A stretch of 55,548 bases of DNA from Bacteroidetes bacterium UBA1312 (lineage in GTDB: Bacteria > Bacteroidota > Bacteroidia > Chitinophagales > Chitinophagaceae), in assembly GCA_002307135.1 (NCBI GenBank), contig DBTQ01000010.1:1-55548 (forward strand), given 5' to 3'. Shown here piece after piece: positions 8,121 through 15,965 of the stretch. Positions within the stretch are counted from its first letter, which is position 1, and the number at the start of each line of letters is the position of its first letter. The notes beneath the pieces are model-generated. The model made no database searches. It was not told the origin of the DNA and saw only the letters and a list, made by a program, of their open reading frames with translations. A program made the translations under genes and the position numbers.

Positions 8121-8830
8121 AAATTATTCCTGCAATTGACCTGCTCTATGGTAAATGTGTTCGGCTAAGTAAAGGCAATTACAATACCGGCAAAATTTAT
8201 AACGAAGATCCGGTAGAAGTAGCGATACAGATGGCTGCGCACGGCATCCGATACTTGCATTTGGTAGATCTTGATGGTGCCCGATCTAATCACATAGTCA
8301 ATCATAAAATCTTAAATGAAATTGTGGCCAAAACCAATCTAGACGTAGATTTTGGAGGTGGCATCAAAACGAATGATGATATTCAAAAAGCATTTGAGTG
8401 TGGTGCAACACAAATTACGGCAGGCAGCATTGCAGTAGATCAACCTGAACTTGTCATTCGATGGCTGGAAAAATATGGAGCAGATAAAATTATACTTGGA
8501 GCAGATTGTCAAAATAGGATGATTGCTACTCATGGTTGGTTGCAGCAGTCGTCATTAGACGTGATCACATTTATAAAAGAATTTTCGAAGAAAGGTGTTA
8601 GCCAAATAATTTGTACAGATATAGCCAAGGATGGAATGCTGGAAGGGCCTTCATTAGCTCTTTATAGAGAAATTATAGATACCCTAAATGTTCGTTTAAC
8701 TGCCAGTGGAGGCATTACCACATTGCACGATTTGGAACAATTAAAAGCAATGGGTTGCTCCGGTGCCATTATCGGAAAAGCCATTTATGAAAATAGAATT
8801 AGTCTCCAAGAATTAAGTACATTATGCTAA
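8117..8830 (+). CDS. hisA: ProFAR isomerase
   Basis: HisA is a (beta-alpha)8 barrel that isomerises ProFAR to PRFAR. It has the catalytic aspartate in IPAIDLLYGKCVRL (D8), the LVDLDGA strand, the GGI phosphate-binding turns DFGGGIKTN and ASGGITTL, and the second catalytic-region CTDIAKDGMLEGP. Its length (237) is typical, and it resembles HisF next door, as expected for these paralogs. It overlaps hisH by four bases and hisF by seven. Confidence 0.97.
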   Translation: MKIIPAIDLLYGKCVRLSKGNYNTGKIYNEDPVEVAIQMAAHGIRYLHLVDLDGARSNHIVNHKILNEIVAKTNLDVDFGGGIKTNDDIQKAFECGATQITAGSIAVDQPELVIRWLEKYGADKIILGADCQNRMIATHGWLQQSSLDVITFIKEFSKKGVSQIICTDIAKDGMLEGPSLALYREIIDTLNVRLTASGGITTLHDLEQLKAMGCSGAIIGKAIYENRISLQELSTLC

Positions 8831-9576
8831 AGAAAAGAATCATTCCCTGTCTGGATATTAAAGATGGTCGAACCGTAAAGGGTATTAATTTTGGAAACCT
8901 TCGCGATGCCGGAGATCCGGTGGCATTGGCGAAAAAATATGTAGCGGAAGGCGCAGATGAACTCGTCTTTTTGGACATCAGTGCTACCATTGAATATCGA
9001 AAAACATTAGCAGATTTAGTTCGTAAAATAGCGCGCGAAATCAATATTCCATTCACCGTAGGCGGTGGTATCAGTACATTGGAAGATGTTGACTTGTTGA
9101 TTAAATCCGGAGCAGACAAGGTAAGCATTAATTCAGCTGCAGTGCGGTATCCGGAACTGATTACCCAGATAGCCAATAAATATGGGAGTCAATGTGTGGT
9201 AGTAGCTATTGACATTAAACTACAAAATGAGGAGTGGATGGTATTTACACATGGTGGTAATACCGCTACATCATTAAAGGCGACTGAATGGGCATTACGT
9301 GTTGCTCAATTAGGTGCCGGTGAAATACTGTTGACTTCTATGAATAATGACGGGACAGGTGAGGGATTTGCTCTGGACATCACAAATCAGATCAGCAATA
9401 GTTTGAACATACCTGTAATTGCCTCTGGTGGTGCCGGTAAAGAAGAAGACTTCTTTTTATTATTTGAACAAACTACAGCTAGTGCGGCTTTGGCTGCCAG
9501 TATATTTCATTACAATACAATTCCTGTCTCTACACTTAAAAAATATTTGAAAGCGAAAAACATATCTATACGATGA
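8824..9576 (+). CDS. hisF: Imidazole glycerol phosphate synthase, cyclase subunit
   Basis: HisF closes the imidazole ring from PRFAR and HisH-derived ammonia. It is a TIM barrel of 250 residues with the catalytic aspartate in IIPCLDIKDGRTVKG (D11), the VFLDISATIE strand, the TVGGGIST phosphate-binding loop, and LLTSMNNDGTGEGF carrying the second catalytic aspartate. Its stop overlaps the hisIE start by four bases. Confidence 0.97.
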   Translation: MLKKRIIPCLDIKDGRTVKGINFGNLRDAGDPVALAKKYVAEGADELVFLDISATIEYRKTLADLVRKIAREINIPFTVGGGISTLEDVDLLIKSGADKVSINSAAVRYPELITQIANKYGSQCVVVAIDIKLQNEEWMVFTHGGNTATSLKATEWALRVAQLGAGEILLTSMNNDGTGEGFALDITNQISNSLNIPVIASGGAGKEEDFFLLFEQTTASAALAASIFHYNTIPVSTLKKYLKAKNISIR

Positions 9577-10181
9577 ATATTGACTTTAATAAATCAAACG
9601 GGCTCATACCTGTTATTGTTCAGGATTATACCAACTTACAAGTGCTGATGTTGGGGTACATGAATGAAGCCGCATTGGAACAAACAAAAAAAGAGGGACT
9701 CGTCACTTTTTTCAGCAGAAGCCGTAATGAACTCTGGACAAAAGGCGCAACATCCGGATGCTATTTGCAGGTAAAGACAATAAGACTTGATTGCGACAAT
9801 GATACCTTGTTGATACAAGTAAAAGCTATGGGGCCAACTTGCCATACCGGTGATACATCTTGTTTTAAAGAAATACCGGTTAAGGGTTTTTTATACCAAC
9901 TGGAAGAAACAATATCAGAAAGGATTGACTCTAATAATACGACATCTTATACCAATCAACTGTATCGAAAAGGTATTAATAAAGTAGCTCAGAAAGTAGG
10001 GGAAGAGAGTGTAGAATTAATTATTGAAGCAAAAGACAATGACCCGGTACTTTTTCAAAATGAAGCTGCAGACTTGCTCTATCATCTGCTTATTCTGTTT
10101 AAGGCAAAAAATACCAAACTGGCCGAAATTGAACAAGTCTTGAAATTGCGTGACACTAAAACAAATATAAAGGAAGCGTAG
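9573..10181 (+). CDS. hisIE: Bifunctional PR-AMP cyclohydrolase / PR-ATP pyrophosphatase
   Basis: This fused protein carries steps 2 and 3 of the pathway. HisI (about 1-110) shows MLGYMNEAALEQT, FFSRSRNELWTKGATSG and the zinc/metal cluster DCDNDTLL...CHTGDTSCF. HisE (about 115-202) shows GEESVELIIEAKDND and NEAADLLYHLL, the MazG-like acidic motifs. It is the last gene of the operon, so all the steps specific to histidine synthesis from PRPP and ATP are covered in this cluster. I see no strong terminator on the plus strand directly after it. Confidence 0.96.
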   Translation: MNIDFNKSNGLIPVIVQDYTNLQVLMLGYMNEAALEQTKKEGLVTFFSRSRNELWTKGATSGCYLQVKTIRLDCDNDTLLIQVKAMGPTCHTGDTSCFKEIPVKGFLYQLEETISERIDSNNTTSYTNQLYRKGINKVAQKVGEESVELIIEAKDNDPVLFQNEAADLLYHLLILFKAKNTKLAEIEQVLKLRDTKTNIKEA

Positions 10182-10208
10182 CGTGTGTCATACCTAATCG
10201 CAAAAAAA

Positions 10209-10235
10209 AAGCCAAGTATAAAAATACCCGGCTTA
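10209..10235 (-). repeat. Hairpin repeat, copy 1 (possible minus-strand terminator)
   Basis: The core GCCAAGTATAAAAATACCCG is followed by GC. AAGCC pairs with GGCTT and GTAT with ATAC. It matches the hairpin at 10413-10437 in 18 of 22 core bases, all four differences being transitions. On the minus strand the stem is followed by a T-run, so it can work as a terminator in that direction. Confidence 0.45.
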
Positions 10236-10412
10236 TAAAGTTACACGAAAAATAAATACATGCAATGATATACCCATATTGGGAATCGACTCATTTTATG
10301 TGGCGAAGTAGGGTAGAATAGGGGTAAATAATCGTTTGTACTTGAGCTAAGAGCTACTGTCAGGTTAATAGGATATGCTAAAATGTATATAACCCGGCTA
10401 ACATAAAATAGA

Positions 10413-10437
10413 GGCCGAGTATAGAGATACCCAGCCG
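10413..10437. repeat. Hairpin repeat, copy 2
   Basis: GGC pairs with GCC and GTAT with ATAC, with the same layout as the element at 10209-10235. It lies about 200 bases from its partner. Function unknown. Confidence 0.4.
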
Positions 10438-10823
10438 ACAATCGTCTGTGATTTTTTAGTTTTCGAAACGAAGATAATCTACTGCATTATACAAAATTCA
10501 GAATTGTGGTAAATGACTGGAGTGTTGGGGTGAACAATTACAGCATATTTGTTCTTGTAGTTTCAACAGTTGGAACAGGAGTCGCTTACTTGTACTAAGT
10601 TATCAACGTTCAATGCCGATTCGGCTGAAATGCACCATGTCCATTAGTTATTATTTTACTTAAAAGAGATGACTTGTTTGCCAATAACTTTTTTTTGGGT
10701 TGTTGTTGATATTATTAACCAGCACAGCATACACTTCGTCTGTTTCCCCTTTTAAATAAAGGAAGTAGTTTGGTTGGATTATATTATTCCCTTACTTGGA
10801 AAATCTGAAATTACACTATACGG

Positions 10824-12782
10824 TCAAGGATTTATTCGCTGTAAAGCCCTATGATCTGCACTGCCATACACCAACGGGTACTTTTCAAATATTACATGGT
10901 TGGCATCTATTCCATAGTTAACATCTTCGCGCACACCGATTAATTTTAAATTGTAATAGCATTTGATCAGCAAGTTCTTCCAGAAAGATAATTCATTGTC
11001 ATAGGAAAGGAATGAGTTAGCTATAATAAAACGATAGTCACCCATATCATTCTGATCATATTTCTTTTCCTCTGTTCTTTCGTAAGAGAGTTCTCCTGAA
11101 GCAATCAGCTCTTTGGTGATATTTCTGAAGAACAGATCTACACGGGGTTCTATACGAAACCCGATGTGCAGGATAATATGATAAATATCTTTTGATAAAG
11201 TATGGGATTCATATTGCATGGTATAAGGTTCATCGGTTACATGTACATGCAGTAACCAATAAACATCTGCTTTCTTTGCAGGACTGTGAAATATGGAATC
11301 CAGCGTACGTTGTTCTACTTTCCCGGCTTGGTTCGAGGTGGTGAGATACACAAGGTTGGTGGCATAAGTGTGGATCTGGGTATTGTCGCTCAAATCTGCA
11401 AATTTTTGCAGCATTACTTGGTTAAAGGAATTCATTATCGTTAACTGTTCCTGCAAATCCTTTCCTTTACGCCATACCAACATCACCGTTGTGAGCAATG
11501 CCCCGATAACAAGCATAATCCAGCCGCCTTCATGTAGTTTTTGCAGGTTAGCAATAAGAAAAGATGTTTCTACAGAAAGAAACAAGGCTGTAATCAGTCC
11601 TACAGTTAACCAAGAACGCCCTTTGCTTAACAAGTACAGGGCAATCAGAAAAGAGGTAATCAACATGGTTAAGGTAACTGAAAGACCAAATGCAGCTTCC
11701 ATGTTTTTTGATTCTCTGAAATAAAGTACGGCCAATATACAAGCCACCATCAAAGACCAGTTGAAAAATGGAATATACAATTGTCCTTTAATTTGCCCTG
11801 GAAATACAACCCTGTTACGAGGCCACAATCCAAGACGTATAGCTTCATTTACAAGTGTAAAACAACCGCTGATCAAAGCCTGACTGGCGATAACAGTTGC
11901 CATAGATGCCAGTATCACTGCCGGAACATAAATAGCGTCCGGAATAATATTATAGAAAGGGCTTAAATCGTTAGCCCTCCCATTTTGCAACAGCCAGGCA
12001 GTTTGTCCGGCATAAGATAATATCAGTGTCACTTTGATATATATCCAACTGACACGAATATTATTTCGCCCCACATGCCCCATGTCACTATACAAGGCCT
12101 CTGCCCCGGTAGTACAAAGAAAAATCCCCCCTAAAAGCCAGAACCCGCGTGGATAATTGACGAGCAACTGGTAGGCATAGTATGGATTTATAGCTTTCAG
12201 TACCGTAACATCATGGTGTAATGCTAAAGCCCCCATTACTCCTATGAAAGTGAACCATACCAGCATCACCGGTCCGAAAAACTTTCCGATCTGCTGTGTT
12301 CCAAATTGCTGGATCATGAATAAGCCGATAATAATAGCAATCACAATAGGAACTGTATTGAGTTCTGGATTAAATTTCTGCAATCCTTCTATGGCTGAAG
12401 CTACAGATATAGGTGGTGTAATGATACCGTCTGCCATAAGAAAAGACCCTCCGATTACAGCAAGCACAATTGTCCATTTTCCAAAATACCGACGGATAAG
12501 GGCATATAAGGAAAAAATGCCACCTTCTCCGTTATTATCCGCCTGTAATGTGATGAGGATATATTTTAAGGTTGTTTGTAAGGTTAAAGTCCATATTACA
12601 CAACTTAAAATGCCTAGGGCTTTCATAGGGTTAACTATTTCGCCGGGATGAAAAAGGGCATTGTAGGTATATAAAGGAGACGTACCAATATCCCCGAAAA
12701 CGATACCGGTGGCAATTAATATGCCCGCCAGCTTTACTTGTTTATGAAAAGAATGATGAGTATTAATAGCATGATCTGACAT
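10824..12782 (-). CDS. kup: KUP-family potassium uptake transporter
   Basis: Kup is a potassium-proton symporter of the inner membrane. The 652-residue protein shows the diagnostic GIVFGDIGTSPLYTYNALF near residue 25, NGEGGIFSLYALI near 85, and GGSFLMADGIITPPISV near 110, followed by about twelve hydrophobic membrane segments to about residue 430. A soluble C-terminal domain of some 200 residues follows. Start and length fit the family. It stands alone on the minus strand with long flanking spacers. No regulatory element is evident upstream. Confidence 0.95.
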   Translation of the reverse strand: MSDHAINTHHSFHKQVKLAGILIATGIVFGDIGTSPLYTYNALFHPGEIVNPMKALGILSCVIWTLTLQTTLKYILITLQADNNGEGGIFSLYALIRRYFGKWTIVLAVIGGSFLMADGIITPPISVASAIEGLQKFNPELNTVPIVIAIIIGLFMIQQFGTQQIGKFFGPVMLVWFTFIGVMGALALHHDVTVLKAINPYYAYQLLVNYPRGFWLLGGIFLCTTGAEALYSDMGHVGRNNIRVSWIYIKVTLILSYAGQTAWLLQNGRANDLSPFYNIIPDAIYVPAVILASMATVIASQALISGCFTLVNEAIRLGLWPRNRVVFPGQIKGQLYIPFFNWSLMVACILAVLYFRESKNMEAAFGLSVTLTMLITSFLIALYLLSKGRSWLTVGLITALFLSVETSFLIANLQKLHEGGWIMLVIGALLTTVMLVWRKGKDLQEQLTIMNSFNQVMLQKFADLSDNTQIHTYATNLVYLTTSNQAGKVEQRTLDSIFHSPAKKADVYWLLHVHVTDEPYTMQYESHTLSKDIYHIILHIGFRIEPRVDLFFRNITKELIASGELSYERTEEKKYDQNDMGDYRFIIANSFLSYDNELSFWKNLLIKCYYNLKLIGVREDVNYGIDANHVIFEKYPLVYGSADHRALQRINP

Positions 12783-12913
12783 AAGCAGAAGGTATAGATT
12801 AGCAATGCTAAGGTAGGAATTTGCTTTATCTCTGGATTAATAATCTGTATTAATCTGTCGTAAGTGCTCAACTAAAAAGCGAAGAACAATAATTAGCCAC
12901 ATTTTTATTTAAA

Positions 12914-12938
12914 CAATGCCCCGGATCCACTTCGGGAG
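12914..12938 (-). repeat. Dispersed GC-rich repeat, copy C
   Basis: Read on the minus strand this 25-mer begins CTCCCGAAG and ends GGGGCATTG. It matches copy A at 233-257 in 21 of 25 bases. It lies in otherwise AT-rich sequence. Confidence 0.45.
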
Positions 12939-12970
12939 GCTGCATGGCGAAAGCAAATTAAGACTAAAAT

Positions 12971-13007
12971 AAAAAGTAGGGAAGTAAATGCACTCCCTAC
13001 TTTTTTT
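12971..13007. terminator. Terminator-like hairpin
   Basis: AAAAAGTAGGGA (12971-12982) pairs with TCCCTACTTTTT (12994-13005), and T continues after it. Both strands carry A/T runs in the right places, so it could act in either direction. No gene runs into it on the plus strand; it may end a small RNA or be the outer terminator of the minus-strand M56 gene. Confidence 0.55.
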
Positions 13008-13118
13008 ACACTCTATTTATTGTCAGGATTTAAAAACAACATTTTAAATATTGCTATTATTATAACGCCAAATTTAAAACATGATCACCCTTCTTATTTA
13101 TCACCATCTATGATAATA

Positions 13119-13208
13119 CTATTTCTTGTGTGCTTCCACCACACCTTCCAGTATGCGGTGGCATAGCTCATCTAGCTTCGTATCATCTTCTATATGCTGT
13201 ATCTGTTT
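13119..13208 (-). pseudogene. Stranded 3' end of the original M56/amidase gene
   Basis: Immediately beyond the edge of the duplicated LytTR tail, the minus strand reads about 29 sensible codons (QIQHIEDDTKLDELCHRILE, then GVVEAHKK) to a TAG at 13119-13121. The acidic helix ending in an I-x-x-G-I/V helix resembles the last helix of N-acetylmuramoyl-L-alanine amidases. It begins where the repeat homology ends (13209). I infer that it is the old C-terminus of the M56/amidase protein, cut off when the repeat replaced the middle of the amidase domain. Confidence 0.5.
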
Positions 13209-13473
13209 TTTTATACTTGCAAATGTGGCCACCAATACAGTCTATACATGACCATATTCTCAGATTTTTTTGTTGGTCAGCAGCTGGAGATATTTTTTAT
13301 ACGGTTCAGTTACAGGTAATTCAAGATTACCAAGAAAAAGGCTGTTCTTTCTGATTGCTGTAACCTGGCCTGTATGGACAATGTAGGATTTGTGAATACG
13401 TATGAATTTAGCAGCAGGAATTGCTTCCTCAATACCTTTCATACTATGTCTGATGAGCAAAGGAACTTTTCCC
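13209..13473 (-). repeat. Duplicated LytTR gene tail, acquired copy
   Basis: This 265-bp segment matches 15214-15468 at roughly 97% identity by eye; the length difference is one 10-bp insertion (TATACATGAC, near 13243-13252). It includes 70 codons of the LytTR domain plus about 50 bp of downstream spacer. Here it is fused in frame to the amidase domain of the M56 gene. Confidence 0.9.
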
Positions 13474-14663
13474 GGCCGGTCATCCACATGTATGGATATG
13501 AAATCGTCGGGGTGTAGCTTATTCACAAAAGCCACACGTTCTTCCAGCGTCAGGCGTTTATCATTACTTCTTGTCAGTTGTACGTCTATGTTGTACTCTG
13601 GAGCGAGTTCCTTTATACGTTTAGCCACTTTCAGGTTAAGCTCCTTTTCCATCAGCGATCCCGAATGGCAGCCTTCATCAGCTCCGCCATGGCCGGCATC
13701 CACTACCAGCATTATCTTTTTATCGCTTTTTATTATTGCTGTACTCCGCTCCCTTGGGTTGAAAGAAAAAATAAGGATACTTCCGACAACCAATGGCAAT
13801 AATGCCATACGTCTTAGTACGGATGCCCGTACTGTCTTGTTTGTTTGTAGCATAGTCAATCGTCTTTTTATGGGTGAAGAAAAAAATTGGTGTTCGGGGT
13901 TAAGGTAGCCTGTAGGGTTATGTACCTGAAGCAGCATTTTTGCAAAGGCCATTGTATATTCCTCTTCTTGTATGCCGTCACTGTTATTTACTATAGCCTG
14001 TTCATCTGCTATAAATTCATGTACCATTCCGAGCTCCTTCTGTATAATCCAGTAAAATGGGTTCATCCAGAATATGCAGGTCAGCAACTGGCAGGCCAGT
14101 TTATCATAAGTATGCTTTTGCTTTATGTGCGTCAGTTCGTGTCGCAGTATCATTCTGCCACTGTCTGTTTCAGGCGATATACTATCCCTCCAGAATATCC
14201 TGTTCATAAAAGAGAAGGGTGCTTTAGGCAAGTCTGTTTGTACGAGTGTTATACCATGTGTAACAGTAAGCGGGTATTGTTTTCCTATACGTAATATCCA
14301 GGCTATCCGTGTAAGCATTGTAGCCAGTAGGCTCAGGCTTACCAATGCTGCTATTTCTATTGCAATTGCCTTCCAGTTAATATCAGTAGTAGATATATGT
14401 TGTGTAACTGGTGTTATTCCATCTGCACCATTAAATGTATGGAGCAGCATCTTTGTCGAAGTAAATATTACAGGCGCTCTTTCATATACAGGCGACCAAT
14501 TAAAATCGAGCAATGGCACCTGTACACTTGCATACAAGGTAAACAGCAGGAAGAATCTGTTATAGTTGTGCAGGCGCTTGTTCTTTAGCGCCAGCATATA
14601 CCATGTACAAAGTATGCCGCTCAATATAGTACTCTTCAGCACGAACAGAATTAATTCATTCAT
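13260..14663 (-). CDS. BlaR1-like M56 peptidase with truncated amidase domain and LytTR-derived tail
   Basis: The 467-residue protein is a mosaic. The N-terminal membrane part and M56 peptidase (about 1-305) have the zinc motif RHELTHIKQKH (H175, E176, H179) and the later MVHEFIADE. A final membrane helix lies near 287-301. Residues 317-396 start an N-acetylmuramoyl-L-alanine amidase (Amidase_3) domain with VVDAGHGG (H325), E339 and SIHVD (H392). At residue 398 the sequence switches to GKVPLLIRHSMKG and 70 residues identical, but for one Pro/Ser, to the end of the LytTR regulator at 15255-15965. The amidase half with the last catalytic Glu is lost, so amidase activity is doubtful. M56 proteins usually sense cell-wall damage and cleave the BlaI-type repressor, whose gene lies 10 bases upstream. 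Confidence 0.85.
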   Translation of the reverse strand: MNELILFVLKSTILSGILCTWYMLALKNKRLHNYNRFFLLFTLYASVQVPLLDFNWSPVYERAPVIFTSTKMLLHTFNGADGITPVTQHISTTDINWKAIAIEIAALVSLSLLATMLTRIAWILRIGKQYPLTVTHGITLVQTDLPKAPFSFMNRIFWRDSISPETDSGRMILRHELTHIKQKHTYDKLACQLLTCIFWMNPFYWIIQKELGMVHEFIADEQAIVNNSDGIQEEEYTMAFAKMLLQVHNPTGYLNPEHQFFSSPIKRRLTMLQTNKTVRASVLRRMALLPLVVGSILIFSFNPRERSTAIIKSDKKIMLVVDAGHGGADEGCHSGSLMEKELNLKVAKRIKELAPEYNIDVQLTRSNDKRLTLEERVAFVNKLHPDDFISIHVDDRPGKVPLLIRHSMKGIEEAIPAAKFIRIHKSYIVHTGQVTAIRKNSLFLGNLELPVTEPYKKYLQLLTNKKI

Positions 14664-14673
14664 TATGATGATC

Positions 14674-15030
14674 CTATTTTTTCTTTAGTTGTTTAAGTAA
14701 CAGCTCTAGGTCTTGTACAGATAGCTCCTGCTCATCGACCAGAAAGGAAACAATACCACTATATGAGCCCTCAAAATACCCCTTGGCCACATTGGTAAGT
14801 GTACCTTTGGAATAAGCCTGCTTTGATACCAAAGGATAATACCTGTGTATCCTGCCTATTGGCTCTATGCGCACAAACTCCTTGTCCACAAGTGTTTTCA
14901 ATATGGTAGCTACAGTGTTCTTATGTGGCTGTGGTTTCGGCATGTTATCTACCACTTCCATCAGTAAACCACGCTCGAGTTTCCACAGTACCTTCATCAC
15001 CTGCTCTTCTGCCCTTGTCAATGATTTCAT
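14674..15030 (-). CDS. BlaI/MecI-family transcriptional repressor
   Basis: This winged-helix repressor has about 118 residues (MKSLTRAEEQVMKVLWKLER at the start, then a HKNTVATILKTLVDKEFV recognition region) and a C-terminal dimerisation helix ending LLLKQLKKK. Such repressors are cleaved or inactivated when the partner M56 sensor is triggered. I chose the ATG at 15030 because the sequence before it (to 15051) lies inside the first operator palindrome. It forms an operon with the M56 gene and is very probably autoregulated through the two palindromes immediately upstream. Confidence 0.9.
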   Translation of the reverse strand: MKSLTRAEEQVMKVLWKLERGLLMEVVDNMPKPQPHKNTVATILKTLVDKEFVRIEPIGRIHRYYPLVSKQAYSKGTLTNVAKGYFEGSYSGIVSFLVDEQELSVQDLELLLKQLKKK

Positions 15031-15032
15031 TA

Positions 15033-15073
15033 AACTATATTTATAGTTCAAAAGTAAAACTATGTTTATAGTT
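15033..15073. promoter_or_regulatory. Twin operator for the BlaI-type repressor
   Basis: Two 16-bp palindromes lie directly before the repressor ATG: AACTATATTTATAGTT (15033-15048, perfect) and AACTATGTTTATAGTT (15058-15073, one mismatch). Their centres are 25 bp apart. Tandem dyads next to a blaI-type gene are the usual autoregulatory operators. The sequence is seen; the binding is inferred. Confidence 0.75.
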
Positions 15074-15213
15074 TACCAAATAAAAGACAAAATATTTTTT
15101 AGAAAGTGATACTGGCCTTATGGTTTCATTTGTATGGCTACCTGCAATAAAATCAACGATTTCTTTTGTTGCTCAGCATAGCGCGTAAATTATCCAAGTG
15201 GGTTGTGTTTTGC

Positions 15214-15468
15214 TTTTATACTTGCAAATGTGGCCACCAATACAATCCATATTCTCAGATTTTTTTGTTGGTCAGCAGCTGGAGATATTTTTTATACGAT
15301 TCGGTTACAGGTAATTCAAGATTACCGAGAAAAAGGCTGTTCTTTCTGATTGCTGTAACCTGGCCTGTATGGACAATGTAGGATTTGTGAATACGTATGA
15401 ATTTAGCAGCCGGAATTGCTTCCTCAATACCTTTCATGCTATGTCTGATGAGCAAAGGAACTTTGCCC
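15214..15468 (-). repeat. LytTR gene tail, original copy of the duplication
   Basis: This 255-bp segment is the native 3' end of the LytTR regulator plus spacer. It is repeated at 13209-13473. The two copies are direct repeats about 2.0 kb apart and enclose the blaI-type gene and most of the M56 gene, so recombination between them would delete both. Confidence 0.9.
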
Positions 15469-15965
15469 TGAGATGTGTAATGTATTTTGACATAATCTTT
15501 AACCCCCTCAATATACAATACCTCATCGAGCATAACTTTTATTAAACTATAATCGGCATGAAAGAAAATATATCGCCCGGAGGCTTGCTGGTTCATACTC
15601 TGTTGTGAATTATATGCTGTCAGTGCTTTGTTACAAGCTCTGATGAAGCGCTCGAATGGTACCGGTTTCAATAGATAATCTACCACGTCCAGTTCATAAC
15701 TTTCTACTGCATACGAACTGTAAGCAGTGATGATAATGAACATTGGTTTAACAGCGAGGGTTTTGATAAGTTGCAAACCTGAAAGCCCCTGCATCTTTAT
15801 ATCTGAAAATACAAGGTCGATCTTATTGTTTTGTAATATTTCTATGGCAGCCATTGCATTTGAGCAACGCCCCATCAAATGCAGATAAGGGACGTTCTTG
15901 ATATAATCTTCCAGAAGGTCTAAGGCTAAAGGTTCATCGTCCACTATTATACAACTCAGCATCAT
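15255..15965 (-). CDS. LytTR-family response regulator
   Basis: The 236-residue product has a receiver domain (about 1-120) with the acidic pocket IIVDDEP, the phosphoacceptor in LVFSDIKM (D55), T in IIITAYSS and K in YLLKPVPF. A LytTR DNA-binding domain follows (about 135-236, with IRIHKSYIVH and the NSLFLGNLELPVTESYKK strand pattern). Its start overlaps the stop of the kinase gene by four bases, so the two form a LytS/LytR-type system. The last 70 codons are duplicated at 13260-13470. Confidence 0.93.
   Translation of the reverse strand: MMLSCIIVDDEPLALDLLEDYIKNVPYLHLMGRCSNAMAAIEILQNNKIDLVFSDIKMQGLSGLQLIKTLAVKPMFIIITAYSSYAVESYELDVVDYLLKPVPFERFIRACNKALTAYNSQQSMNQQASGRYIFFHADYSLIKVMLDEVLYIEGVKDYVKIHYTSQGKVPLLIRHSMKGIEEAIPAAKFIRIHKSYIVHTGQVTAIRKNSLFLGNLELPVTESYKKYLQLLTNKKI

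Larger units (their letters stand above)
10182..10823. other. Intergenic region with repeated hairpins and a possible gene scrap
   Basis: No confident gene. Two similar hairpins lie at 10211-10232 and 10414-10435. On the minus strand, 10660-10791 is an open stretch of 43 codons without a start (NYFLYLKGETDEVYAVLV is its most protein-like part). It may be a decayed gene. The rest shows nothing I recognise. Confidence 0.5.
12783..13118. other. Intergenic region upstream of kup
   Basis: It contains a dispersed repeat copy (12914-12938) and a strong hairpin (12971-13007). I see no gene. Confidence 0.5.
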
